Shown here one piece after another: positions 15,584-23,533 of a stretch of DNA of 29,579 bases. The DNA lies in contig PIXT01000166.1 in assembly GCA_003096235.1 (NCBI GenBank), forward strand, positions 1-29,579, read 5' to 3'. The translations under genes and the position numbers were made by a program. Numbering within the stretch: position 1 is the first letter of the stretch; each line of letters begins with the position of its first letter. The stretch is from Candidatus Bathyarchaeum sp. (GTDB lineage: Archaea > Thermoproteota > Bathyarchaeia > Bathyarchaeales > Bathyarchaeaceae). Below the pieces are notes generated by a model. The model did not search any database. It saw nothing but the letters and a program-made list of their open reading frames with translations, and had not been told where the DNA came from.

Positions 15584-16495
15584 GTGCATCTGATTACTCT
15601 TAAGAACTGGTCTTCAAATGATGTTGAAGAATTAATTGATAATTCGCTGGAAATTAAAACTAATCCGCAGGATTACGAGTTCTGTTTGGAGGGCAAGTCT
15701 TTGGCTATGATCTTCCAGAAGACTTCTACGCGGACACGGCTTTCTTTTGAGGTGGCTATGACCCAGCTTGGTGGACATTCTGCCTATATGGATTGGAGGA
15801 GCACAAATCTAATTTTGGCTGACCTTGGAGATGAAACAAAGTCTATCTCTGGTTATGTTGACGCCATTATGGCTCGTGTGCTAAAAAACTCTGACCTTAC
15901 TGCTATGGCTGACTCTTCTAGTGTTCCTGTGATTAATGGTTGTGACGAAAAATATCATCCCTGCCAGATTATCGCGGACTTGGTGACGGTTAAAGAGAAT
16001 AAGGGAACTCTGAAGGGGCTTAAGCTTGCGTATATTGGGGTGCACAATAACATCTGTAACTCGCTTATTGAGGGTTGCACAAAAGCTGGTGTGAAGATAA
16101 CGACGGTTACGCCTGTAGTGAATGAGGCTTCGGTTGATGTGGATTTGGTGGATGCTGCTAAAGGTACGGGTTTGTATCATAGTTCTTTGGATGTTAAGGC
16201 TGCTGTGGAAGACTGTGATGTGGTCTACACGGACACTTGGGTGGATATGGAGTTCTTTTTGGATTCCAAGTTCAAGAAGGAGAAAGAGAAGCGCATCAAG
16301 ACTATGCTGCCGTATCAGGTTAACAAGAAGCTAATGAAGGGAAATGATGGTGCCTTGATAATGCATGACATGCCCATCCACAGAGGCTACGAAATATCCG
16401 CAGAAATCATAAACAGCCCTAATTCGGTAATCTACACACAAAGCGAAAACAGACTACACTCGGCAAAGGCGATACTTGCAAAACTGTTAGGGTAA
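15584..16495 (+). CDS. ornithine-carbamoyltransferase-like enzyme with altered substrate loop
   Basis: Carbamoyltransferase family protein of about 303 residues. The carbamoyl-phosphate site is intact: STRTR in FQKTSTRTRLSFE, HPCQ in YHPCQIIADL, and the NN..NSL segment of the ornithine domain (HNNICNSLIEG). However the ornithine loop, normally D-x-W-x-S-M-G, reads D-T-W-V-D-M-E (about 16232-16252), and the HCLP-x-HRG segment reads HDMPIHRG. Its real substrate may therefore not be ornithine. The frame extends back to 15542, but the TATA box at 15524-15532 puts transcription start inside that extension, while GGAGAGG (15571-15577) sits 6 bases before GTG 15584, where family members begin (MHLITLKNW). 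No arginine genes lie nearby. Confidence 0.85.
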   Translation: MHLITLKNWSSNDVEELIDNSLEIKTNPQDYEFCLEGKSLAMIFQKTSTRTRLSFEVAMTQLGGHSAYMDWRSTNLILADLGDETKSISGYVDAIMARVLKNSDLTAMADSSSVPVINGCDEKYHPCQIIADLVTVKENKGTLKGLKLAYIGVHNNICNSLIEGCTKAGVKITTVTPVVNEASVDVDLVDAAKGTGLYHSSLDVKAAVEDCDVVYTDTWVDMEFFLDSKFKKEKEKRIKTMLPYQVNKKLMKGNDGALIMHDMPIHRGYEISAEIINSPNSVIYTQSENRLHSAKAILAKLLG

Positions 16496-16526
16496 ACAGC
16501 TTTTTGGTGCCTGCTGTAGATTTTTT

Positions 16527-16579
16527 AGAAAAACCTGTTTTTCAACAATGTTCTGCTATTAGTCTGCTAATATGCTCAA
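16527..16579. repeat. copy A of a ~53-base repeat flanking the phosphate operon
   Basis: Starts AGAAAAACCTG and continues through TCAACAATG, CTATTAGTCTGCTAAT and ends GCTCAA. The copy at 18382-18435 lies in the same orientation and matches at 38 of 44 aligned core bases with one gap. It contains a short palindrome ATTAG-TCTG-CTAAT. It lies in the gap between the carbamoyltransferase and the end of the phosphate transporter gene. Confidence 0.75.
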
Positions 16580-16615
16580 ATTTTTTGGCTTTTATTATGC
16601 TTGCTATCTTTTTGG

Positions 16616-17623
16616 TTAGACAAAAATAATTATCACGTTGTAGAGGATGTATCCAAAAACTGCTGATAGTGGAGCAGATAAAATCCAAGCCCAGATAATG
16701 TTTCGCATTGTTCCCCATTTGACTGCTCGTTTTCCTCGGGTCAATCCTGAACCTATTAAAGTTCCATTGTCAACATGGGTGGAGCTCATTGGAATTCCAA
16801 AGAAAGCTGCTACACCCAAGATTAGAGAACTGGATAAATCGCTTGCGAATCCTTGGTATGGGCGGATACGAGTTATTTTTGTTGCCATTGTTTTTACAAC
16901 TCTCCAGCCTCCAAACACGACACCTGATGACAAAATTATGTATGAGAGGATGATGACCCAAAACGGCACTACAAACTCGGATATGTAACCGTAATAAAAC
17001 AGAATCATTGTTATTACACCCATGACTTTTTGGGCGTCGTTTGTGGCGTCAGTAATAGCAAACAAGAACGTTGCAACTATTTGGAGACGTTTAAAGCGTC
17101 TATTCATTTTGCTTGCTGGGCGATTTTTGAATGCTCTGATGATTACGCCTGTAATAGAAAAGCCGATGATGATTGCGATAAATGGTGAAGTGATTAACGG
17201 AATAATTATTTTGTTTACAATTCCGCCTAGTTCTATGATTTCCCATCCGCCCGCTGCAACTCCAGCGCCTACTAGTCCACCGATTAGGACATGGGTTTCA
17301 GAAATAGGCAATGAGTAAACCCAAGAAAATATAACGTCGAAAATTAGAGCTCCAAGCAGGGTTGCGATAATTACTTCTCCTGAAGCAAACCCTTCTGTGA
17401 TGATTCCAGTCCCAATTGTTTTAGCGACTGCTGACCCAAAAACTGTCATGCCTATTAAAGAGCCGACTGTGGAGATGAGGATGGCTTGGTTGGTTTTTAC
17501 GGCTTTTGTTGCGACTATTCCTGCTGTTGAGTATGCTGCGTCAGTGAAGCCTGTCCAAAACCCAAAGATAATTGCTAGTAATAAGGCAAAGAGTACGATT
17601 AGGTCTATCATGGGATCAGGCAT
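16616..17623 (-). CDS. PiT-family inorganic phosphate transporter
   Basis: A 335-residue low-affinity phosphate permease with about ten membrane helices in two duplicated halves. In the second half GWRVVKTMATKITRIRPYQGF and GIPMSSTHV match the PiT signature well, and ITDATNDAQKVMG carries the conserved D/N pair. In the first half the usual GANDVANA reads GFTDAAYSTAG, so the two PiT repeats have diverged unevenly. Phosphate uptake is the expected role, driven by H+ or Na+. It overlaps the DUF47 gene by 8 bases, so they are translated as one operon from the promoter at 18267-18274. Confidence 0.88.
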   Translation of the reverse strand: MPDPMIDLIVLFALLLAIIFGFWTGFTDAAYSTAGIVATKAVKTNQAILISTVGSLIGMTVFGSAVAKTIGTGIITEGFASGEVIIATLLGALIFDVIFSWVYSLPISETHVLIGGLVGAGVAAGGWEIIELGGIVNKIIIPLITSPFIAIIIGFSITGVIIRAFKNRPASKMNRRFKRLQIVATFLFAITDATNDAQKVMGVITMILFYYGYISEFVVPFWVIILSYIILSSGVVFGGWRVVKTMATKITRIRPYQGFASDLSSSLILGVAAFFGIPMSSTHVDNGTLIGSGLTRGKRAVKWGTMRNIIWAWILSAPLSAVFGYILYNVIIIFV

Positions 17624-18242
17624 TCTTTAAAACTATGTCTTGGATAACTAGGCAGACGTCTTCACATTTGTCTGTGATTTGTTCAAGAAAATCGTAGATT
17701 TCTTTCATGATGATTATTTTGATTGGATCCTTTTCCTTGAAGAGGTTAACCATCGAGTCGTCATGAAGATCATCTGCTATGTTCTCTAAACTGTGAACTT
17801 TTTTGAAGCTTTTTTCGATTTCTTCTTGCTTTATTTTGCGTATCTGCTTTAGAGCTACGTTTACTTCCATGACCTGTTTTTCAATTATTTCGGCAAATCT
17901 GCTGATTACTTCGTCTTGTTTTTTTACTTCAAAAAGAAATATTCTGTTTGTAACCGAGTCAATGTAGTCTAGAACGTCATCGTACAAGGAGGTGAGTTTT
18001 GCGAGGTCTTCTTGATCTATTGGTGTGATGAATGATTTGTGGAGTTTGTGTACCATCTTGTGTACGATTTCGTCGCCTTCGTGTTCTATGAGTTTCATTT
18101 TTTTGATGTTCTCTGAAAAGTTTTCTGGGTCATTGAGCATTTCCTTAAACAATGTAGCTGCTTTTAGCACTAATTCTGACTGTTCTTCTAAAAAGTTAAA
18201 GAAAACCTTGTCCTGCGGTATGATCCACTCTTTAAAGCTCAT
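17616..18242 (-). CDS. DUF47/PhoU-like Pit accessory protein
   Basis: A 208-residue all-helical PhoU-like protein (TIGR00153 family) found with PiT transporters in bacteria and archaea. Acidic metal-binding segments recur in the expected places: LIEHEGDEIVHKMVHKLH, SLYDDVLDYIDSV, SLENIADDLHDDS and LEQITDKCEDVC. It is thought to regulate or be required for Pit-mediated phosphate uptake at the membrane face. It is the first gene of the operon and overlaps pit by 8 bases. A TATA box centred near 18270 predicts a transcription start within 2 bases of the ATG, so the message is probably leaderless. Confidence 0.9.
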   Translation of the reverse strand: MSFKEWIIPQDKVFFNFLEEQSELVLKAATLFKEMLNDPENFSENIKKMKLIEHEGDEIVHKMVHKLHKSFITPIDQEDLAKLTSLYDDVLDYIDSVTNRIFLFEVKKQDEVISRFAEIIEKQVMEVNVALKQIRKIKQEEIEKSFKKVHSLENIADDLHDDSMVNLFKEKDPIKIIIMKEIYDFLEQITDKCEDVCLVIQDIVLKNA

Positions 18243-18266
18243 AATTTACGTAAAATCGCCTAGTGT

Positions 18267-18274
18267 ATATTTAA
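18267..18274 (-). promoter_or_regulatory. TATA box of the DUF47-pit operon (leaderless)
   Basis: TTAAATAT on the minus strand, centred near 18270, placing the transcription start at about 18244 and the ATG at 18242. The repeat copy B lies about 110 bases upstream of it. Confidence 0.6.
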
Positions 18275-18381
18275 TGCTTTGGACATAAACAACAACATTT
18301 TGCGAAACTCTTGGACGCACAAGCTAATCAGGGACTTACACTAAAAGTTACATGCGCGCGTGTGCTTTTGCTCAAGAAAAC

Positions 18382-18435
18382 AGAAAAAACACTGTTTTCA
18401 ACAATGAACCTCTATTAGTCTACTAATACGCTCAA
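18382..18435. repeat. copy B of the ~53-base repeat flanking the phosphate operon
   Basis: Same orientation as copy A at 16527-16579. The shared core is TTTTCAACAATG, then CTATTAGTCT-CTAAT, then GCTCAA. Here the palindrome is perfect over 6 bp: ATTAGT-CT-ACTAAT. It lies in the 286-base gap between DUF47 and the end of the NAD synthetase gene. Confidence 0.75.
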
Positions 18436-18528
18436 TGTTTAAGCAGGTAAAGGATTAACGATAAGGACAGGTTAGATTTTTTAGAGCTTAGATAGTTAAT
18501 GCAGAGCTTCGGAAGATGCTTCTGGTTT

Positions 18529-20196
18529 TTATCCTTTGTATTTGTTGACCATGGGCATTTTCCAGCCTATGCCGAATGCTTTTGGGGTTATTTTGATGCA
18601 TGGTGTTGCTTGTCGTCGTTTGTATTCTGAGTTTCTTACTCGTCTGTAGGTGTCTTCGACTGCCTCTTTGGGGTAGCCCATGTCTATGAGGTCTTGTTTG
18701 CTTCTACGGTTCTCTATAATCTCGTCAACCAATGGACTGACTACATCAAAGTCGAAGGGATCAAACTGGCACTCCTTAAGCTCAGGCGAGGGTCTTTTCT
18801 GCAGCACACTTTTGGGAATAACCTGCTTTGACGACTTCTTGTTAAAGTACTCTGCAAGCTTGTAAACCTCAAGTTTGCTTACGTCGCCGATTGCTCCGAT
18901 TCCTCCAGCCATATCCCCATACAATGTGCAAAAGCCTAGGGCAATCTCGGTCTTGTTTCCTGTGTTCAGCACCAAAATTTTGAGGTCTTTGAGCCTGTTA
19001 GAAATATCCATCAACAGGTTTCCTCTGGCTCTGGGCTGAATGTTCTCGTCGGCAACAGCGTCGTCACCCGCTTTTGTTACACCAAAGCATCGACGTATGT
19101 GCTCAAGCGGCTCCTCCAAACTTTTATGGAATCTGTCAACAACCTCTTGGATTCCAACCTTGACAAAGCATATTCCAAGATTTTCAGCCAACTGCTCCGC
19201 ATCGCTTTTGCTGTGGTCACTAGAGAACTTGGATGGCATGGAAACTCCGATAACATTCTTTTTTCCTAGGGCTTCAACGGCTATGCAGGCAGTTACTGAA
19301 GAGTCGATTCCGCCGCTCATCCCAACAACAGCTTTCTCAAAACCTGTCTTCTTGAAGTAGTCACGTATACCCAAAACCAGAGCCCCAAACATCTCCTTGG
19401 TCTTATCGTGCACGGGAGCTTGAACCCTCTTGGATTTGACCTCGTCTATGTCTGTTATTATCAGCTCTTCCTCAAACTGCCTACCAACAGCTATCAACTT
19501 ACCCGTTTTGTCCACTGCCATGCTCTGACCATCAAAAACCAGCTCATCTTGTCCCCCAACAAGATTCACATAAAATATTGGTACACCATTCTTGGTTGAC
19601 TTCTCTTTAAGCAACCTGTTTCGTTCAAGATGCTTCCCAACAAGAAACGGAGAAGCAGAAACATTAACAACCAAATCTGCCCCCCTTTCTGCTAGCAGGT
19701 CGGTCACCTTTACGTCATAGTTGGTGTCCCACAGGTCCTCACAAATCTCCACACCCAACTTGACCTGCCTTCCATTTATCGTAACAGCTACTGGAGAAAT
19801 TGTATCCTCTCTTGCAGGCTTGAAGTACCTGTCCTCATCAAACACGTCATAGGTGGGCAACAGCGTCTTGTAAACTATGCCAACAACTCTGTTCTTTTGG
19901 AAGACTGCTGCGGCATTAAACAAATCCTTACCCTTATAGTCAACAAAGCCGACAACCCCAACAACATCCACAGTGTTACCCGCTATCAGCTCCTCAAGCG
20001 CCTTCTTGTTTTTTTCAACAAACCCGTTCTCAAGCAGCAAATCCTGAGGCGGATAACCCGTAACCGCCAACTCAGGAAACACAACCAAATCGGCACCCTT
20101 ACTTTTTGCATCAACAAGAAACCGCCGAATCTTCGCTACGTTTCCTTCCAGATCGCCCACAGTAGAATTAACCTGAGCCATCGCAACCTTCAACAC
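18529..20196 (-). CDS. nadE: glutamine-dependent NAD+ synthetase
   Basis: About 555 residues: an N-terminal nitrilase-type glutaminase fused to NAD+ synthase. It makes NAD+ from deamido-NAD+ with glutamine as nitrogen donor and ATP. The glutaminase triad is E42 (VFPELAVTGYP), K110 (YKTLLPTYD) and C152 (GVEICEDLWD), numbered from the chosen start. The synthase has the ATP-pyrophosphatase loop GMSGGIDSS and later LNTGNKTEIALGF. The frame runs up to 20220, but GGGAGG at 20202-20207 is placed to start at GTG 20196 or TTG 20193, which matches the family start (LKVAMAQVN). It follows FtsY by 89 bases on the same strand. Confidence 0.93.
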   Translation of the reverse strand: MLKVAMAQVNSTVGDLEGNVAKIRRFLVDAKSKGADLVVFPELAVTGYPPQDLLLENGFVEKNKKALEELIAGNTVDVVGVVGFVDYKGKDLFNAAAVFQKNRVVGIVYKTLLPTYDVFDEDRYFKPAREDTISPVAVTINGRQVKLGVEICEDLWDTNYDVKVTDLLAERGADLVVNVSASPFLVGKHLERNRLLKEKSTKNGVPIFYVNLVGGQDELVFDGQSMAVDKTGKLIAVGRQFEEELIITDIDEVKSKRVQAPVHDKTKEMFGALVLGIRDYFKKTGFEKAVVGMSGGIDSSVTACIAVEALGKKNVIGVSMPSKFSSDHSKSDAEQLAENLGICFVKVGIQEVVDRFHKSLEEPLEHIRRCFGVTKAGDDAVADENIQPRARGNLLMDISNRLKDLKILVLNTGNKTEIALGFCTLYGDMAGGIGAIGDVSKLEVYKLAEYFNKKSSKQVIPKSVLQKRPSPELKECQFDPFDFDVVSPLVDEIIENRRSKQDLIDMGYPKEAVEDTYRRVRNSEYKRRQATPCIKITPKAFGIGWKMPMVNKYKG

Positions 20197-20284
20197 TGTT
20201 TCCTCCCGTCTCGAACACAAAAACGCAGAAACTACGTTACCTAACTTAAATGAATCGCCTATCAGCCTAAAAAAGTTGATTACT

Positions 20285-21193
20285 CTACAGCTTAAGTATC
20301 ATCTTGGTGAACTTTTCAGGCTCAAAAGCCTCTAAGTGCTTGTACTCTTGTCCCACACCAATGAATATGATGGGCTTTCCTGTCACATGCGCCACACTAA
20401 GCGATGCTCCGCCTTTAACATCAGCATCAACCTTCGTCAATATGTTAGCATCAACACTCACGCTCTTATGAAACTCCTCAGCCTGCAGCACCGCATCATT
20501 ACCAATCAAAGCATCAATAACCAGAACCGTCAAATCTGGCTCAACAACACGCTTAATCTTAGCCAACTCACTCATCAAGTTGCGGTCAGTCTGAATTCGA
20601 CCAGCCGTGTCAATCAAAACCACATCAATTCCCCTGCTCTTGGCATGACTAATAGTATCATACGCCACAGCCGCAGGATCCGCACCATAATCATGCTTAA
20701 TCATACGTACCCCAAGACGCTTAGAATGCTGCTCAAGCTGCTCAATAGACCCCGGACGATACGTATCACTGCCAGAAAGCACAACAGAGTAACCCTTCTT
20801 CATCAAAAAGTGGGTAACCTTAGCTATGCTCGTGGTTTTGCCTGTTCCATTAATTCCCACAAACAAAATCACATACGGCTCATTACTTTTCCGTTTCTGC
20901 TCAATACGCTCAACCAAGTCAATTGACTCTTTTGTCGTCAAAATCTCAATCAAAACCTCATGAAGAGTATCCTTCACAAGGTCCTTGCGGTCACCTATTC
21001 GTTTTACCTGAACACCATCAAGCCTTTTTTCCAGCTCATCAGTAATAAAATAGGCAACAGGCACCGCAACATCATTTTCGATAAGATTAAACCTAAACTC
21101 ATCTAAAATAGGACGCAGCTTCTCCGCCTTAAGCTCAGTTACAACAATCTTGTTAACGGCGCTGCTAAGCCCCTTTCTTAGCCTGTCGAACAC
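20285..21193 (-). CDS. ftsY: signal recognition particle receptor FtsY
   Basis: A 302-residue SRP-type GTPase that docks ribosome-SRP complexes at the membrane for co-translational protein insertion. The NG domain fills almost all of the protein. GTPase motifs are G1 VGINGTGKTTS, the SRP-specific DTYRPGSIEQLEQH, G3 DTAGRIQTD and G4 TKVDADVKGG. The N-terminal A domain is short, as usual in archaea. It is the last gene of the translation cluster and overlaps prefoldin alpha by 29 bases (21165-21193), a pairing that is conserved in archaea. Confidence 0.96.
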   Translation of the reverse strand: MFDRLRKGLSSAVNKIVVTELKAEKLRPILDEFRFNLIENDVAVPVAYFITDELEKRLDGVQVKRIGDRKDLVKDTLHEVLIEILTTKESIDLVERIEQKRKSNEPYVILFVGINGTGKTTSIAKVTHFLMKKGYSVVLSGSDTYRPGSIEQLEQHSKRLGVRMIKHDYGADPAAVAYDTISHAKSRGIDVVLIDTAGRIQTDRNLMSELAKIKRVVEPDLTVLVIDALIGNDAVLQAEEFHKSVSVDANILTKVDADVKGGASLSVAHVTGKPIIFIGVGQEYKHLEAFEPEKFTKMILKL

Positions 21194-21590
21194 CAGTCTG
21201 CTCTCCTTCTCTTAGCTTCGCCGAAACCTCTTCCATCTTAGCCCTGTTTTCCTGAATCCTGCCAACAACCTGATTAAACTGCTGCCCCAAAGCCTCTCTA
21301 GTCTTATCCATCTCAGCGATACGCGTCTCAAGCTCCGCCTTTGCATCCTTCAAACTCTTCTCAACAGCAACATCCGCACCAATACCCACAACAACATTCT
21401 TTGTTGTCTCAAGCTTGGCTTTAACATACGAACCCCCACCAACAGGAACAAAAAGCTCAGCCCCCTTCTTCTCCTTCTCCAAACCCTCAAGGGTCAAGCT
21501 TGAAACCCGCATCTCTGCTAACGCAGAATTAATCATATTGATTCGGGACTGCAACTCGTTAACTGTTTCCTCTAAATAACGTGACTCCAT
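21165..21590 (-). CDS. pfdA: prefoldin subunit alpha
   Basis: A 141-residue subunit of the hexameric prefoldin chaperone that hands unfolded proteins to the thermosome. It has the expected shape: an N-terminal coiled-coil helix (1-45), two beta strands that form the central barrel (ELFVPVGGGSYVKAKL, KNVVVGIGADVAVEKS) and a C-terminal coiled-coil helix (80-130). It lies between eL20 and FtsY, overlapping FtsY by 29 bases. Confidence 0.95.
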   Translation of the reverse strand: MESRYLEETVNELQSRINMINSALAEMRVSSLTLEGLEKEKKGAELFVPVGGGSYVKAKLETTKNVVVGIGADVAVEKSLKDAKAELETRIAEMDKTREALGQQFNQVVGRIQENRAKMEEVSAKLREGEQTGVRQAKKGA

Positions 21591-21615
21591 AACTAACCTG
21601 CGGAAAACCTCTTCG

Positions 21616-21867
21616 TCACTGGACAGACTCTTCCGCTCCTAGAGTCAACTTCTTCACGATCAAATCCTCAATCTCCGATGGAGCTACCTCCTCCACCTTA
21701 GAGATTGTCATCTGGAAACGTTTGACTCGGTGCTTGCTTCCCAGTAGCATATACACTTTTTCTACTGCATCCTCCGGCTTCAAGGCGCGAACCTCTTTGC
21801 GGAATTCTGTTTGAAAATTGGGTTTACGAATTTTCCCAATCACTCGGAAAACTTTTACTTCACTCAT
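21616..21867 (-). CDS. rplX: 50S ribosomal protein eL20 (L18Ae/LX)
   Basis: An 83-residue archaeal large-subunit protein, known as LX. The start VKVFRVIGKIRKP and the segment REVRALKPEDAVEKVYMLLGSKH followed by KRFQMTISKVEEV are family marks. Its start codon shares one base with the aIF6 stop, so the two are translationally coupled. Confidence 0.94.
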   Translation of the reverse strand: MSEVKVFRVIGKIRKPNFQTEFRKEVRALKPEDAVEKVYMLLGSKHRVKRFQMTISKVEEVAPSEIEDLIVKKLTLGAEESVQ

Positions 21868-22541
21868 TAGTCTTTCACCACATCAAGTGCTTGTCCAATT
21901 ATGAACATTTCGGGTCCTGTAGTTAAGAACCCCGCCACAGCCCCATAACTGTTAGCTATAAGGCCAGTAGCAACATAGGGAACTCCACAGTTAACGGTTC
22001 CCACATCCACTGGAACCTTCAACACATCATTTAACACTTTTCTTTCTTCCTCTTTTAATAAAGGATGAGCCAACACACCTTTATTCGTGGCGGTGGCAAG
22101 AGACCCAACATACGTCAGCCCAGCCACATCACCTTGAACAACTTCAACATCCAATGTGTCCGCTATCTCATCCACAACTCCTCTCTCCAGCCTAGGATCA
22201 GCCACAGCGCCTTTATCGTTCGCCAAAACCATGTTTCCATACGCCGTCTTCTTGGTGTTCATGACTGTCACCTTAATGTCAACTGCAGATTTAATTGCTT
22301 TAACCTCATCCTCCTCGGCGAACGGAGGAAGAATAACTCCATTAGAGTTGGAGCAGGCTAGGGCACCATTGATCAATGTTTTGCCCACTGTAGTTGCAAC
22401 GACTTTAACTTTCAACCATTCCTCAACCTTTTTTCGTTTGGTTTCTGGAACCTGTGGAGGAACAATTGCGATTCTATCGTTGACAAGTGAGTAAACTCCT
22501 ATACTGGCATTACCAAAGACATCAAAATAGGAAAGAGTCAA
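21867..22541 (-). CDS. eif6: translation initiation factor aIF6
   Basis: A 224-residue anti-association factor that binds the large ribosomal subunit and stops premature joining of subunits; it also acts in 60S-type subunit biogenesis. The pentein fold shows as five repeated units, for example GNASIGVYSLVNDRIAIVPP, GVILPPF, NDKGAVADPRL, TNKGVLAHPLL and NSYGAVAGFLTT. The TTG start has AAGGAG 8 bases upstream, embedded in the end of eL31, and the genes are only 2 bases apart. Its stop overlaps the next start by one base. Confidence 0.96.
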   Translation of the reverse strand: MTLSYFDVFGNASIGVYSLVNDRIAIVPPQVPETKRKKVEEWLKVKVVATTVGKTLINGALACSNSNGVILPPFAEEDEVKAIKSAVDIKVTVMNTKKTAYGNMVLANDKGAVADPRLERGVVDEIADTLDVEVVQGDVAGLTYVGSLATATNKGVLAHPLLKEEERKVLNDVLKVPVDVGTVNCGVPYVATGLIANSYGAVAGFLTTGPEMFIIGQALDVVKD

Positions 22542-22543
22542 GG

Positions 22544-23023
22544 TTAGTCTCCTTCTGCGAGGAGAACCGTGACTACCCCTTCTGTATCCTTAATTACGCG
22601 GACTCTGATCTTTCTTGGAGGCTTTTCAATTCCTCGGCTCCAGAGCTTTTCGTTAACTTCATTATCTATAACAAGCTTCTCTGGTTCCTCTTCTTCGTCA
22701 GCTTCCAAACGTATCTTCATGTGCTTTAGCACAAACTTTTTCACAATTCTTGCTGCCTTCGGAGCACGTTTCTTTCTCGGAGAAATCCAGGCGTTCCTTA
22801 GAGGAATCGTGTAGAACCTTTCCTCAACGATGTCCTCATCTTCTTCCTTTTCTTTTCGTATGCTCCGCTTTTTTGCTTCTACGAACTCTTCTTCCTCTTC
22901 AAGTTCATCTTCTAGTTCCTCATCCTCTTCCTCAGGAACTTCAGACTCTAACTCTTCTTTTTTCTCCTCAGTTTCCTCTAAATCTTCTACTTTTTCTTCA
23001 GGTACATCAACAGATTCTTCCAT
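22544..23023 (-). CDS. rpl31e: 50S ribosomal protein eL31 with a long acidic N-terminus
   Basis: A 159-residue protein. The C-terminal part (about 67-159) is ribosomal eL31, which sits near the tunnel exit: RFYTIPLRNAWISPRKKRAP, RIVKKFVLKHMKIR, VNEKLWSRGIEKPPRKIRVR. The first 60 or so residues are unlike normal eL31 (about 85-100 residues in all) and are almost pure Glu/Asp (runs such as VPEEEDEELEDELEEEEEF). There is no later in-frame Met that would start the classical domain. The extension is most likely disordered. It is 12 bases after eL39 and 2 before aIF6. Confidence 0.93.
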   Translation of the reverse strand: MEESVDVPEEKVEDLEETEEKKEELESEVPEEEDEELEDELEEEEEFVEAKKRSIRKEKEEDEDIVEERFYTIPLRNAWISPRKKRAPKAARIVKKFVLKHMKIRLEADEEEEPEKLVIDNEVNEKLWSRGIEKPPRKIRVRVIKDTEGVVTVLLAEGD

Positions 23024-23035
23024 CAGGATTATCCC

Positions 23036-23191
23036 TCAAGCCCTTATCTTTCTCTGCCGCCAGCGTCTCCGCTTCGGATTCGATCTAACTTGTCCACCAG
23101 TTTTGGCTATGACCCATGTTGGAACAGGTTTCTTCTCTTTTCCAGCCTTGGCGAGCCTCAATTTTTTGGCGGTTGGTTTGTTTCTTGCCGT
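23036..23191 (-). CDS. rpl39e: 50S ribosomal protein eL39 with an ACG at the start position
   Basis: A complete 51-residue eL39, a basic peptide that lines the exit tunnel. It reads [15 protein letters not shown], then [20 protein letters not shown] and [11 protein letters not shown], matching the family over its full length. The codon where every homologue has its initiator Met is ACG (23191-23189), preceded by AAG and then the in-frame TAA stop of PDCD5. There is no ATG, GTG or TTG before the conserved core; the first is a TTG at residue 11. A GGAG ribosome site (23203-23206) lies about 11 bases upstream. It sits 3 bases after the PDCD5 stop and 12 bases before eL31. Either it uses a non-standard initiator or the base is a sequencing error. 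Confidence 0.92.
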   Translation of the reverse strand, partial: TARNKPTAKKLRLAKAGKEKKPVPTWVIAKTGGQVRSNPKRRRWRQRKIRA

Positions 23192-23194
23192 CTT

Positions 23195-23524
23195 TTATAC
23201 TCTCCTAATTGTATAGTCTCGTTTGCCTGACTGGAGCTTCACAAGAAGCTCTTTCAGCTGTTCATCAGTTATGGGAATATTTATCCTTCCCTGCTGAGCC
23301 AACTGAATCAACTGCAGTTCAAGCTGCTGAGTAAATTCTTGTTTAACCATTTTCAGGTTTGTTAGGCGCCTCCTAGCTTCAGGAGTGAGTATTCTGCGAA
23401 GTAGAGCCTGTTTTTGTCCCTCAACTTGCTGCTGCGCTTGAGCTTGATTTTGCTCATCTACCATCCTCTGCTGCAGCTCAAGCATTCTTCTTTTTCTGAG
23501 GGCATCAAGTTCTTCTTCGCTCAC
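23195..23524 (-). CDS. PDCD5-family DNA-binding protein
   Basis: A 109-residue member of the PDCD5 family (archaeal homologues MTH1615/SSO0352), small helical proteins with double-stranded DNA binding. Marks are a charged N-terminal helix (ELDALRKRRMLELQQRM), then RRILTPEARRRLTNLKMVKQ, and the C-terminal ITDEQLKELLVKLQSGKRDYTIRR. It sits between eS19 and eL39, the usual archaeal neighbourhood. Its stop codon lies in frame with the eL39 coding region. Confidence 0.93.
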   Translation of the reverse strand: MSEEELDALRKRRMLELQQRMVDEQNQAQAQQQVEGQKQALLRRILTPEARRRLTNLKMVKQEFTQQLELQLIQLAQQGRINIPITDEQLKELLVKLQSGKRDYTIRRV

Positions 23525-23533
23525 ACTTTACAC

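Noticed and set aside
22830..23216. Serine-rich plus-strand frame opposite eL31/eL39
   Set aside because: The serine runs are the reverse complement of the glutamate codons of eL31.
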